A stretch of DNA of 64,000 nucleotides, taken from an uncultured Prevotella sp. (lineage in GTDB: Bacteria; Bacteroidota; Bacteroidia; Bacteroidales; Bacteroidaceae). Every line of letters begins with the position of its first letter. Position 1 is the stretch's first letter. The notes below the pieces were generated by a model. It saw only the letters and a list, made by a program, of their open reading frames with translations. It searched no databases and was not told where the DNA came from. Below, piece by piece: positions 24,629-33,288 of this stretch. The stretch covers positions 17,178 through 81,177 of the forward strand of contig CAAGPV010000078.1 in the NCBI GenBank assembly GCA_900771975.1, given 5' to 3'. The translations under genes and the position numbers were made by a program.

Positions 24629-26362
24629 TTATTCAGCGTCGTCCGATGCTGTAGGTGCTACAGCGCGAAAGCTATCAAGGTCTTCAGCCTTGAGGTTCTT
24701 GATGTAAGCAGCCTTGCCTATAACGTCTTCTTCTGCCATACGAACATAGACGTTGGCCGATTTTGTGAAGAGCTCAGGAGCGCGTGTGGCATCATCAAGG
24801 ATGAGAAGGCTCATGATGATTTCGGCAGTCATGTCATAGAGACGACGGCCCAAGAAGTCGTGAACGTCCTGATTGTTGGCGTCTTTTACCAAGTTGACTG
24901 CTTCTTCGTAAAGTGCAGCCAAACGGGCAACACGTGCCAAGAGCGGTTTCAGGCTGTCTGCCACTTCTTGTTCCAACATCTCTTTGATGATGGAAAGGTA
25001 AGTGCCGTTGGTGATATAGCGGATGGCAGCCACCACCTGCAACTGAGTCGTACCCTCATAGATGGAGAAGATGCGTGCGTCGCGGAACAAACGCTGGCTC
25101 TTGTATTCCATAATGAAACCCGAACCACCGTGAATGCTGATGGCATCGTAAGCATTTTGGTTGGCATATTCGGAGTTCATACCCTTGGCCAATGGGGTGA
25201 AGGCATCAGCCAAACGGGTGTATTTCTTCATTTCCTGACGCTCTTCAGGAGACAACTTTGTGTCGCGGGCAATGTCTTCAAGTGCTTTGTAGATGTCAAC
25301 ATAGCGTGCAGTCTGGTAAAGCAACGAACGTCCTGCATCCAGTTTTGCCTTCATACGGCTCAGCATATCATAGACAGCAGGGAAATTGACAATCTTTTGT
25401 CCGAACTGGGCACGCTCCTTTGCATAGGCCAAGCCTTCGTTGTAAGCTTCCTGCTCTACGCCAACGCTTTGGGCGGCAATGCCCAATCGTGCGCCGTTCA
25501 TCAAGGCCATCACATACTTGATGAGGCCTAAGCGAGTGCTACCACATAGTTCTGCCTTTGCATTCTTGTAGACAAGCTCACACGTAGGAGAACCGTGAAT
25601 GCCCAATTTGTGCTCGATGTGACGGACGGTAACGCCACCGTCACGTTTGTCGTAGATGAACATCGATAAGCCACGGCCGTCTTTCGTGCCCTCTTCAGAG
25701 CGGGCAAGGACAAGGTGAATGTCGGAATCGCCATTGGTGATGAAACGCTTCACACCGTTCAGACGCCATGTGCCGTCTGCGTCTTTGGTGGCCTTGAGCA
25801 TCACGCGTTGCAGGTCAGAACCGGCGTCAGGCTCGGTTAAGTCCATTGACATGGTCTCGCCTGCACAGATGCGGGGAATGTATTTCTGGCGTTGCTCTTC
25901 AGAACCGAACTCGTAGAGCGTGTCGATACAACTCTGGAGAGACCATACGTTCTGGAAACCAGCGTCGGCTGCAGAGACAACTTCCGATGCCATGGAGAAC
26001 ACGGTGTTGGGAAGATTGAGCCCACCGTAACGGCGTGGCATCGAAATACCCCAAAGACCAGCCTTGCGTGTGGCGTCGAGGTTCTCGAAAGTCTTGCTTG
26101 CATAAATCATACGACCGTTCTCAAGATGTGGGCCTTCGAGGTCGACAGCTTCTGAATTGGGCTCGATGATGTTTGCAGCTACATCGCCAGCAATGTCTAA
26201 CAGCCGCTTGTAGTTTTCTATAGCATCCTCGTAGTTGACAGGAGCGTCTGAAAAGTTATCCTTGTCTATGTAGTTTCTTTCCTTCAAGTCAACGACTCTT
26301 TTCATGAGAGGGTGGTTGAGATGGAAAGCAATTTCGGGATGATCGCTATAATAGTTTGCCAT
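24629..26362 (-). CDS. Acyl-CoA dehydrogenase family protein
   Basis: FAD-dependent dehydrogenase that would form a trans-2-enoyl thioester and hand electrons to the ETF encoded just upstream. The 577 residues exceed the about 380-residue classic length, with extra sequence at both ends, as in the large subgroup found in Bacteroidota. Visible elements: MSMDLTEPDAGSDLQ (FAD/substrate loop), GVKRFITNGDSD, the helical domain RAQFGQKIVNFPAV, and RIFSIYEGTTQLQ, where the Glu is the likely catalytic base. It is the last gene of the operon, 6 nt after etfA. The natural acyl-CoA is unknown. Confidence 0.9.
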   Translation of the reverse strand: MANYYSDHPEIAFHLNHPLMKRVVDLKERNYIDKDNFSDAPVNYEDAIENYKRLLDIAGDVAANIIEPNSEAVDLEGPHLENGRMIYASKTFENLDATRKAGLWGISMPRRYGGLNLPNTVFSMASEVVSAADAGFQNVWSLQSCIDTLYEFGSEEQRQKYIPRICAGETMSMDLTEPDAGSDLQRVMLKATKDADGTWRLNGVKRFITNGDSDIHLVLARSEEGTKDGRGLSMFIYDKRDGGVTVRHIEHKLGIHGSPTCELVYKNAKAELCGSTRLGLIKYVMALMNGARLGIAAQSVGVEQEAYNEGLAYAKERAQFGQKIVNFPAVYDMLSRMKAKLDAGRSLLYQTARYVDIYKALEDIARDTKLSPEERQEMKKYTRLADAFTPLAKGMNSEYANQNAYDAISIHGGSGFIMEYKSQRLFRDARIFSIYEGTTQLQVVAAIRYITNGTYLSIIKEMLEQEVADSLKPLLARVARLAALYEEAVNLVKDANNQDVHDFLGRRLYDMTAEIIMSLLILDDATRAPELFTKSANVYVRMAEEDVIGKAAYIKNLKAEDLDSFRAVAPTASDDAE

Positions 26363-26368
26363 TGCTAT

Positions 26369-27391
26369 TTACTTTGTGTTTTGTTTGTAATACTTGATAA
26401 GTTTTGGAACGACTTCTTCCACGTTGCCTACTATTACATAGTCGGCAATCTTGTTGATGGGGGCATCGGGGTCGTTGTTGACAGAAATGATGATGCCAGA
26501 GTCTTGCATACCAGCGATGTGCTGGATTTGACCAGAGATACCACAGGCGATATAGACTTTCGGGTGGACGGTAATGCCCGTCTGGCCAATCTGTCGGTCG
26601 CTTTCTATCCAGCCTGCATCAACAGCAGCACGACTTGCACCAACTTCGCCATGGAGCACTTTGGCCAATTTGAACAACTGGTCGAAACCTTCCTTGCTGC
26701 CAACACCATATCCACCAGCTACAACAATGGGAGAGCCTTTCAGATTGTGCTTGGCTTCTTCTACGTGATGATCAAGTACTTTCACGACAAAAGCCTCGGG
26801 AGAAACATATTTGTTGACGTCGGGATAGGTGACTTCGCCTTTGGCTTTGCCTTCGTAAACGGCTTTCTGCATTACACCGCTACGAACGGTTGCCATCTGC
26901 GGACGATGTTCAGGATTGACAATAGTGGCTACAATGTTGCCTCCAAAAGCAGGACGAATCTGGTAAAGCAACTGGTCGTAGTGCTTGCCGGTCTTCTTTT
27001 CATCGTAGGGACCAATCTCAAGTTGCGTACAGTCGGCGGTGAGACCGCTGGTGAGTGACGAACTTACACGGGGCCCGAGGTCACGTCCGATGACGGTAGC
27101 GCCCATTAATGCAATCTGAGGTTGCTCTTCTTTGAACAGGTTAACCAGGATGTCCGTGTGGGGAGCAGAGGTGTATGGGAAGAGTCCTTCTGCATCGAAA
27201 ACAAACAACTTGTCAACTCCATAAGGAAGAATTTGGTCTTCCACTTGTCCCTTAATGCCTGTTCCGGCAACTACAGCATTGAGGTCTACTCCCAACTCAT
27301 TGGCCAATTTGCGACCTTTGGTGAGAAGTTCTTGTGAAACTTCAGCAACTTTGGTGCCTTCGATTTCAATATAAACAAAAACGTTATTCAT
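26369..27391 (-). CDS. etfA: Electron transfer flavoprotein alpha subunit
   Basis: EtfA binds the FAD that accepts electrons from the dehydrogenase. The 340 residues comprise an N-terminal alpha/beta domain (VFVYIEIEGTKVAEVSQELL) and the C-terminal FAD domain with GSPIVVAGGYGVGSKEGFD, SRAAVDAGW, QIGQTGITVHPKVYIACGIS and a terminal DYVIVGNVEEVVPKLI. All are standard ETF alpha signatures. It lies 3 nt after etfB and 6 nt before the acyl-CoA dehydrogenase gene. Confidence 0.95.
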   Translation of the reverse strand: MNNVFVYIEIEGTKVAEVSQELLTKGRKLANELGVDLNAVVAGTGIKGQVEDQILPYGVDKLFVFDAEGLFPYTSAPHTDILVNLFKEEQPQIALMGATVIGRDLGPRVSSSLTSGLTADCTQLEIGPYDEKKTGKHYDQLLYQIRPAFGGNIVATIVNPEHRPQMATVRSGVMQKAVYEGKAKGEVTYPDVNKYVSPEAFVVKVLDHHVEEAKHNLKGSPIVVAGGYGVGSKEGFDQLFKLAKVLHGEVGASRAAVDAGWIESDRQIGQTGITVHPKVYIACGISGQIQHIAGMQDSGIIISVNNDPDAPINKIADYVIVGNVEEVVPKLIKYYKQNTK

Positions 27392-27394
27392 ATT

Positions 27395-28264
27395 TTAGCC
27401 AATAATCTTTTCGTCCAACAATTCTTTAATAAGTCCCTCTACATCGGTATCAGAGCCAGTAAGCGTTTTGCTCTCCTTGGCTTGGAAAACGATGTTCTGT
27501 ACAGCTTTCACTTTCGTAGGTGAGCCAGAAAGGCCACATTGCTGGGCGTCGCCGTCTACATCGGCAACACTCCACTGGTTGAGCGTGAGGTAAGGACGCT
27601 CTTCGTAGAGCTTTGTCCATGGCTCATCGCCTTTGCGTTCCATGGGGCATGTGGCATATTTGTACTTCATTACCAATTTGGCATTGCAAGGACGGCAAGG
27701 TGCTGCACTGCCGTTAACGGTGATGACAACAGGAAGCGGAGCTTCAACGGTTTCTACACCACCGTCAATGTGGCGGCGGATAGTGGCTTTTCCGTTTTCT
27801 ACTTTCAAGATTTCCTCGGCATAGGTAACTTGGTTAAGTCCTAACTTCTGGGCTACTTGTGGACCCACCTGAGCCGTATCGCCGTCAATGGCTTGTCTTC
27901 CACCGATGACAATATCGACATCTCCAATCTTTTTAATGCCAGTGGCCAAGGCGTAAGATGTGGCCAATGTGTCGGCTCCTGCAAAGAGTCGGTCTGTCAA
28001 TAACCAACCTGTGTCTGCTCCACGATAGAGGCCTTGACGGATAATCTCTCCTGCACGGGGAGGTCCCATGGTAAGTATACCAACGGTAGAACCGGGATTT
28101 TGTTCCTTCAGACGAAGGGCTTGTTCTAAGGCGTTTAGGTCTTCTGGGTTGAAGATTGCAGGTAAGGCAGCACGATTGACGGTGCCTTCGGCTGTCATAG
28201 CGTCCTTGCCTACGTTTCTTGTGTCAGGTACTTGCTTTGCAAGCACTACAATTTTCAAACTCAT
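27395..28264 (-). CDS. etfB: Electron transfer flavoprotein beta subunit
   Basis: EtfB pairs with EtfA and binds AMP or a second flavin. The 289 residues begin MSLKIVVLAKQVPDT and contain DIVIGGRQAIDGDTAQVGPQ, the typical nucleotide-binding segment, and TVNGSAAPCRPCNAKLVMKY. First gene of a three-gene operon driven by a near-perfect promoter. In an anaerobe such a pair could belong to the electron-bifurcating kind, but the sequence alone does not settle this. Confidence 0.95.
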   Translation of the reverse strand: MSLKIVVLAKQVPDTRNVGKDAMTAEGTVNRAALPAIFNPEDLNALEQALRLKEQNPGSTVGILTMGPPRAGEIIRQGLYRGADTGWLLTDRLFAGADTLATSYALATGIKKIGDVDIVIGGRQAIDGDTAQVGPQVAQKLGLNQVTYAEEILKVENGKATIRRHIDGGVETVEAPLPVVITVNGSAAPCRPCNAKLVMKYKYATCPMERKGDEPWTKLYEERPYLTLNQWSVADVDGDAQQCGLSGSPTKVKAVQNIVFQAKESKTLTGSDTDVEGLIKELLDEKIIG

Positions 28265-28298
28265 AAAAAAATAAAATGTTATTTAGAAATTTCTCGGG

Positions 28299-28329
28299 CA
28301 AAGGTAGTTAATATTTGTTAGGCAGCAAA
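28299..28329 (-). promoter_or_regulatory. Consensus promoter of the etfB-etfA-acd operon
   Basis: TTTG (28329-28326), a 19-bp spacer and TACCTTTG (28306-28299) on the minus strand; leader about 28 nt. Confidence 0.75.
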
Positions 28330-28433
28330 AAAAATGACAATCAAAATGCACAAAGTCGTAATGTATGTGCACAATATGGCTTGTTTGTGCATCTTTTTTG
28401 AAGGTAGGCGTATCGTATGAACCCAGAAATTGT

Positions 28434-28441
28434 TAACTTTG
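28434..28441 (+). promoter_or_regulatory. -7 box upstream of dnaG
   Basis: TAACTTTG matches TAnnTTTG, about 44 nt before the dnaG ATG. No -33 TTTG at the expected spacing. Confidence 0.45.
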
Positions 28442-28485
28442 CAACTATATAAATAATGTATAGACAAGGCTTTGAATAGACAGTT

Positions 28486-30417
28486 ATGATAGACAGGGCA
28501 ACGGTAGACAAAATATTAAGCGCAGCCAATATTGTTGAAGTGGTATCGGATTTCGTCTCTTTGAGAAAGGCGGGTACAAGCTATCGTGGACTTTGCCCTT
28601 TCCATGACGACCATACTCCGTCGTTTTCTGTATCGCCAGTAAAGGGTATTTACAAGTGCTTCTCTTGTGGGGAGTCGGGCAATGTGGTCAACTTCGTGAT
28701 GAAACACGAACAGATGACTTACCCTGAAGCCCTGCGCTGGCTGGCAAATCGCTATCACATAGAAATAGAGGAACGCGAAATGTCGGAAGAGGAGAAGCGG
28801 CAGGAGAGCGAACGGGAGTCGATGTTCATTGTTAACGAGTGGGCAATGAAGTATTTTTGCGACATTCTTCACAACGACAGTGATGGCCGTGCCATCGGAA
28901 TGCAGTACTTTCGTTCACGTGGCTTCCGTGATGATATCATTGAAAAGTTTCAGTTAGGCTTTTGCTTATCCCAGCGTGATGCCTTTTCTTCGGCAGCCTT
29001 GAAGGCAGGGTTCAAACCCGAATATCTCAAGAAAACGGGGTTGTGTTATGCCCGCGACAACGGTTATTTGATAGACCGATTTGCCGGACGGGTCATATTT
29101 CCTTGGTTGGGAGTGAGCGGAAAGGTAACGGCTTTTGGCGGAAGACTGTTGGATTCGCGGACAAAGGGGGTGCAACAGAAGTATGTAAACTCACCAGATA
29201 GCGACATCTACCATAAAGAGCGGGAACTGTATGGCATCTATCAAGCCAAGAAAGCTATTGCAAAGTTTGACCTTGTCTATATGGTAGAAGGCTATACTGA
29301 TGTTGTTTCAATGCATCAATGTGGTATTGAAAATGTAGTGGCCAACTCGGGAACAGCCCTTAGCGTCTACCAGATACGCTTGTTGCATCGCTTTACAAAC
29401 AATATAGTGTTGCTCTATGACGGCGATGAGGCCGGTATACATGCTGCAATGAGAGGAACAGACATGCTGCTATCTGAGGGAATGAGCGTGAAAGTATTGC
29501 TATTGCCGGACGGTGACGACCCTGATAGCTTTGCCCGTAAGCATGAAGCTGCTGACTTTAGAAAATATATTGAAGACCATCAAACAGACTTTATTGTATT
29601 TAAAATCAATCAGACCCTAAACGGTGTGACCGATCCCATCAAGCGCTCGGAAGCCATTAGCGGCATCGTTCGCAGCATAAGCGTTATACATGACCAGATA
29701 TTGAGGGCGACCTATCTGAGGGAATGTTCTGCAAGGACGGGTATAGCAGAGCCGACTTTGATAGAAACCATGAACCGTTTCATCTATCAAGACAAAGAAC
29801 AACAAGCCAAGGAAAGAGAAAGGGTACAGGCGCAGACACCTGTGGCAGTCCCTTTGCAGCCAGCAACACCACAGCAACGGGTGAGCAAGGTGGAAGATTT
29901 GCTGATTCAAGCCGTTATACGTCATGGCGAAAAAATTATTCTGAACAATATAGAAAACGAGGAAACGGGGGAAACTTTCGACCTGAACGTTGCACAATAC
30001 ATCGACTATGACTTGGGCCTCGACGGGCTGCAATTCTCTCATTCCCTGTACAATCAAATCTTGTCTGAGGCGGTTGAACATAGCGGAGACAAGGAATTTA
30101 AGGCAGAGCCCTATTTCACCCATCATCACAACATGAAGATTGCGGAATTGGCTTCCCGTTTCAGTGCTGACGACTTCGTGTTGTCGAAGAGCTTGCAGGT
30201 GGAAGAAAACGAGAAAGAACTGCGTGACAGGGTGATGCATATGGTGCTTGATTTCCGAATGGAATATGTGGAAGAACATCTGAGAGACTTGCAGCAGAAG
30301 CTGAAATCTGTGGCGCAAGACGTTGAAGCTGCCTTAAACGTTATGAAGGAAATAAAGAGAATGCAGCAAATACGTAATCTCTTGGCTAAAGAATTGGGTA
30401 ACGATATCCTTGTATGA
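28486..30417 (+). CDS. dnaG: DNA primase
   Basis: DnaG lays RNA primers at the replication fork. The 643 residues show the zinc-binding CHC2 domain (Cys37, His40, Cys58, Cys61 in CPFH and CFSC), the catalytic N domain, and the TOPRIM fold with Glu268 (MVEGYTDVV) and Asp312/Asp314 (YDGDEAG). A C-terminal helicase-interaction region follows. The last codons overlap cls by 4 nt (ATGA), so the two are translationally coupled. Confidence 0.97.
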   Translation: MIDRATVDKILSAANIVEVVSDFVSLRKAGTSYRGLCPFHDDHTPSFSVSPVKGIYKCFSCGESGNVVNFVMKHEQMTYPEALRWLANRYHIEIEEREMSEEEKRQESERESMFIVNEWAMKYFCDILHNDSDGRAIGMQYFRSRGFRDDIIEKFQLGFCLSQRDAFSSAALKAGFKPEYLKKTGLCYARDNGYLIDRFAGRVIFPWLGVSGKVTAFGGRLLDSRTKGVQQKYVNSPDSDIYHKERELYGIYQAKKAIAKFDLVYMVEGYTDVVSMHQCGIENVVANSGTALSVYQIRLLHRFTNNIVLLYDGDEAGIHAAMRGTDMLLSEGMSVKVLLLPDGDDPDSFARKHEAADFRKYIEDHQTDFIVFKINQTLNGVTDPIKRSEAISGIVRSISVIHDQILRATYLRECSARTGIAEPTLIETMNRFIYQDKEQQAKERERVQAQTPVAVPLQPATPQQRVSKVEDLLIQAVIRHGEKIILNNIENEETGETFDLNVAQYIDYDLGLDGLQFSHSLYNQILSEAVEHSGDKEFKAEPYFTHHHNMKIAELASRFSADDFVLSKSLQVEENEKELRDRVMHMVLDFRMEYVEEHLRDLQQKLKSVAQDVEAALNVMKEIKRMQQIRNLLAKELGNDILV

Positions 30418-31838
30418 TATACATTCACTGGGCAATACTTACGTTATATATCTTTGTAGTGGTAGCTGCAATGGTGACGGTACTGATGGATCATCGGCAA
30501 CCGGCAAAGACTATGGCGTGGATATTGGTGCTATCGTTTATGCCGTTGGTTGGTATTGTACTTTATTTCTTCTTCGGACGAAACATCCGTAAAGAGCGTA
30601 TCATCTCACAAAGCAGTTTGGACCAGTTGACCAAACGGTCTATGTTGGAATTTGTCGAGCAAAAAGACTTGCAGCTGCCGGAGTGTCATCGGACGTTGAT
30701 AGACCTTTTTACCAATCAGAGTTGGGCATTGCCTTTCAAGAACAACCTTGTGGAAATATACACAAGCGGCTATGAGTTTTTTCCAGAATTGCTTTCCGCT
30801 ATAGGTAAAGCAAAAGAGCACATACATCTTGATACATATATAATAGAGGATGACCCCTTGGGCCATTTGATAGCGGATGCGTTGATAGACAAAGTAAGGG
30901 AAGGTGTCAAGGTGCGCCTTATCTATGACGATGTGGGTTGTTGGGATGTGAAGAACTGCTTTTTTGAGCATTTGCGGGAGGAGGGAATTGAGGTCAGGCC
31001 GTTTATGCCGGTTCGCTTCCCTGCCTTTACGGGCAAGGTAAACTACCGTAACCACCGCAAGGTGTGCGTGATAGATGGTCGAGTGGGATATATCGGTGGT
31101 ATGAATATAGCCCTTCGCTATGTGAAAGGGCGGAAGGGAAACGAGTGGAGAGATACTCATATGCGGCTTGTGGGGTGTGCTGTTTATGGCTTGCAAAGGG
31201 CTTTCTTACAGGACTGGTTCTTTGTAGACCAGACCTTGATAACAAGTCGTAAGTACTATCCAGAATTGGATTTAGACATCGTTAATGACTGCATAGTGCA
31301 GGTTGTGACAAGCAATCCTACCAGTCCTTGGCCTGATTTAGAGCAGGGCTATGTGCGAACACTTCTGTCTGCTCGACATTACGTCTATATGGAAACTCCT
31401 TATTTCCTGCCAACTGAACCTATCTTGTTTGCTATGAGGACGGCAGCGGTGGCAGGTATAGATGTAAGGCTGATGGTACCTCGTTATGGAGATGCCAAAC
31501 TGGTGGAGTGGGCGAGCCGCTCTTACGTTATGGAAGCGGTGAAAGCGGGAGTAAAAGTCTATTTTTACGAGGGCGGATTCAATCATAGCAAGCTTCTCAT
31601 CTGTGATGATAGCCTTGCATCGTGTGGATCTGCTAACGTTGATTTCCGTAGTTTTGAAAACAATTTTGAAGCGAATGCCTTTATATATGACAAGGATGTT
31701 GCACTTAAACTAAAACAAGTGTTCCTGAAAGACCAAGGCAAATGTACGCTTGTTAACGAAAGCCAAGACCTCCAACAGCGACCATTTGTCAATCGCTTGT
31801 GGGAGTCGGTTGTGCGATTGTTGTCCCCTTTACTTTAA
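30414..31838 (+). CDS. cls: Cardiolipin synthase (phospholipase D family)
   Basis: This inner-membrane enzyme joins two phosphatidylglycerols into cardiolipin. Two N-terminal membrane helices (about residues 3-24 and 35-55) precede two HKD motifs: His214 in NHRKVCVIDG and His391 in NHSKLLICDD, each followed by the usual Gly/Ser-Asn elements (GGMNIA, GSANVDFRS). The 474-residue length is typical of ClsA-type enzymes. It starts within the dnaG stop and ends with a 9-bp overlap with the convergent rsmD gene. Confidence 0.93.
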   Translation: MIYIHWAILTLYIFVVVAAMVTVLMDHRQPAKTMAWILVLSFMPLVGIVLYFFFGRNIRKERIISQSSLDQLTKRSMLEFVEQKDLQLPECHRTLIDLFTNQSWALPFKNNLVEIYTSGYEFFPELLSAIGKAKEHIHLDTYIIEDDPLGHLIADALIDKVREGVKVRLIYDDVGCWDVKNCFFEHLREEGIEVRPFMPVRFPAFTGKVNYRNHRKVCVIDGRVGYIGGMNIALRYVKGRKGNEWRDTHMRLVGCAVYGLQRAFLQDWFFVDQTLITSRKYYPELDLDIVNDCIVQVVTSNPTSPWPDLEQGYVRTLLSARHYVYMETPYFLPTEPILFAMRTAAVAGIDVRLMVPRYGDAKLVEWASRSYVMEAVKAGVKVYFYEGGFNHSKLLICDDSLASCGSANVDFRSFENNFEANAFIYDKDVALKLKQVFLKDQGKCTLVNESQDLQQRPFVNRLWESVVRLLSPLL

Positions 31839-32363
31839 GAAAATGGAGAAATTGACACTGCCATAGCTCCTGTGCTCATGAAAGTGCGGGTGGTTGGAGA
31901 AGTCGTTGGGCTTGCCATGCTCGAAAACAAACACTCCGCCATCCTTCAGCAAGTCGTTGCTGAAAATGAGGTCGGGGACTGTAGGCAGTTCGGGAAGAGC
32001 ATACGGGGGGTCGGCAAAGATGAAGTCAAACTGTTGATGGCATGATTTGACAAAGCGGAAAACATCTCCTTTTATCAAAAGATGCCTGTCTGTGCCTATC
32101 TTTTTCATGCATTGGGCAATGAACGATGCGTGTTCGCGGTCTTTTTCCACGCTCACTACTTGCAGACAACCCCTTGACAGAAGTTCAAGCGATATGCTTC
32201 CAGTACCGGCAAATAGGTCGAGAGCTATTGCGTCTTCAAAGTCCAAGTAACCGTTAAGGACATTAAAGATGTTTTCTTTGGCAAAATCTGTTGTGGGGCG
32301 CGCTTTAAATGTGCGTGGAATGTCGAAGTGTCGCCCTTTATATAATCCCGTTATTATTCTCAT
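31830..32363 (-). CDS. rsmD: 16S rRNA (guanine(966)-N(2))-methyltransferase RsmD
   Basis: RsmD methylates G966 in 16S rRNA using S-adenosylmethionine. Motifs: MRIITGLYKGRHFDIP at the N-terminus, RPTTDFAKENIFNVL, the SAM site ALDLFAGTGSISLELLSRG, and the catalytic FADPPYALPEL. The 177-residue length is usual. It is 12 nt downstream of the DUF3822 gene on the same strand, a pairing seen in many Bacteroidota. Confidence 0.93.
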   Translation of the reverse strand: MRIITGLYKGRHFDIPRTFKARPTTDFAKENIFNVLNGYLDFEDAIALDLFAGTGSISLELLSRGCLQVVSVEKDREHASFIAQCMKKIGTDRHLLIKGDVFRFVKSCHQQFDFIFADPPYALPELPTVPDLIFSNDLLKDGGVFVFEHGKPNDFSNHPHFHEHRSYGSVNFSIFLK

Positions 32364-32375
32364 AAGATAGATGTG

Positions 32376-33197
32376 TTAATGATCTAAGTAGAGTGCCTTG
32401 AGGTCGTAGGGCAGGTGTTCGTCGACTGCAATGGCTGTGTGGTCAAACTCAACGGCAGGGTTGATAAATGAAAATCGCTGTATGTATAGTTTCAATTGCT
32501 CGCGAACCTGTTCCTTATTTTGGAAATTTCCGACAAGATACAACTCGTCTTTTTCAGCATGAAAACCCAATTGTTTCCAAGTGTAAAACAAGAAATAAAG
32601 GGCGTCTTCCATGTGTGTTGCATCAAAAGTATTGCAAAACTTAAATCTGTTTTGTGCAAAACAGAAGATGTTCATCCGCTTGTCGTAGAAATAAGCGAAC
32701 AACTTTTGGCGGCTTACCGTAAAGTTTCTGCGATAGAGATGAGTCCAAACGGGTTGGCAAGAAGGTAAAAACTGCACTTCTTCAAAATGTTCGCAAAGTG
32801 CTTTCTTCAGGTCTTTGTTGACGGGAAAAACGGCAGCCACCTTTAAGTTCGGCAAAATGCTATGAACCAATTCGTCTTTTTCATGACCTGAAAACGAGGT
32901 ATGATAAAGCAAGTCAGTGTCTTCGTTTTGAAATTCGTCAATGGGTATTAGCATAACATCTGTTGTCAGTAATGACAAACAACGTTTGTACCCACTGCCC
33001 AACAGTTCGCTGGATGATATTGCGTTTCTGAAGTTTGCCACTGCAGAAAGTCCTTTATCGGTTTCATAGGTCTCGTAAACAATTTTTTGAAGACCCTGTG
33101 GATTGCCGACAGCAAAAATCATTTGTTGCTCACCTATACGTATGGTCAAGCGAGAAGTCTGTGCGTGAAAGATGTTATTGTTGTCAGTTTCCATCAT
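32376..33197 (-). CDS. DUF3822 family protein
   Basis: A protein of about 273 residues without signal peptide or membrane helices. It matches what I know of DUF3822, a bacteroidetal family of unknown role resembling an actin/ASKHA-like fold, encoded next to rsmD. Recognisable stretches are LTIRIGEQQMIFAVGN and LYHTSFSGHEKDELVHSIL. The frame is open from 33263, but a perfect -7 box (33261-33268) overlaps that part, so translation should begin at one of the two adjacent ATGs at 33197 or 33194. Confidence 0.8.
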   Translation of the reverse strand: MMETDNNNIFHAQTSRLTIRIGEQQMIFAVGNPQGLQKIVYETYETDKGLSAVANFRNAISSSELLGSGYKRCLSLLTTDVMLIPIDEFQNEDTDLLYHTSFSGHEKDELVHSILPNLKVAAVFPVNKDLKKALCEHFEEVQFLPSCQPVWTHLYRRNFTVSRQKLFAYFYDKRMNIFCFAQNRFKFCNTFDATHMEDALYFLFYTWKQLGFHAEKDELYLVGNFQNKEQVREQLKLYIQRFSFINPAVEFDHTAIAVDEHLPYDLKALYLDH

Positions 33198-33227
33198 GAA
33201 AAACGAACTTGTCTCAATGTTATTTTG

Positions 33228-33268
33228 TATCTTTGCAATGCTAAAGAAGCATTTGTTTTGCAAAGATA
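33228..33268. promoter_or_regulatory. Face-to-face -7 boxes for DUF3822-rsmD (minus) and the helicase gene (plus)
   Basis: TATCTTTG at 33228-33235 points right and its mirror CAAAGATA at 33261-33268 points left. They belong to a perfect 12-bp inverted repeat (33227-33238 with 33258-33269). The two predicted transcripts would start about 12 nt inside each other. Confidence 0.6.
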
Positions 33269-33288
33269 CGAAAAGTTTTTGAAAAGCG

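Noticed and set aside
31830..31838. Nine-base overlap of cls and rsmD as a possible frameshift or annotation error
   Set aside because: Both proteins are full length with normal ends; short convergent overlaps are common.
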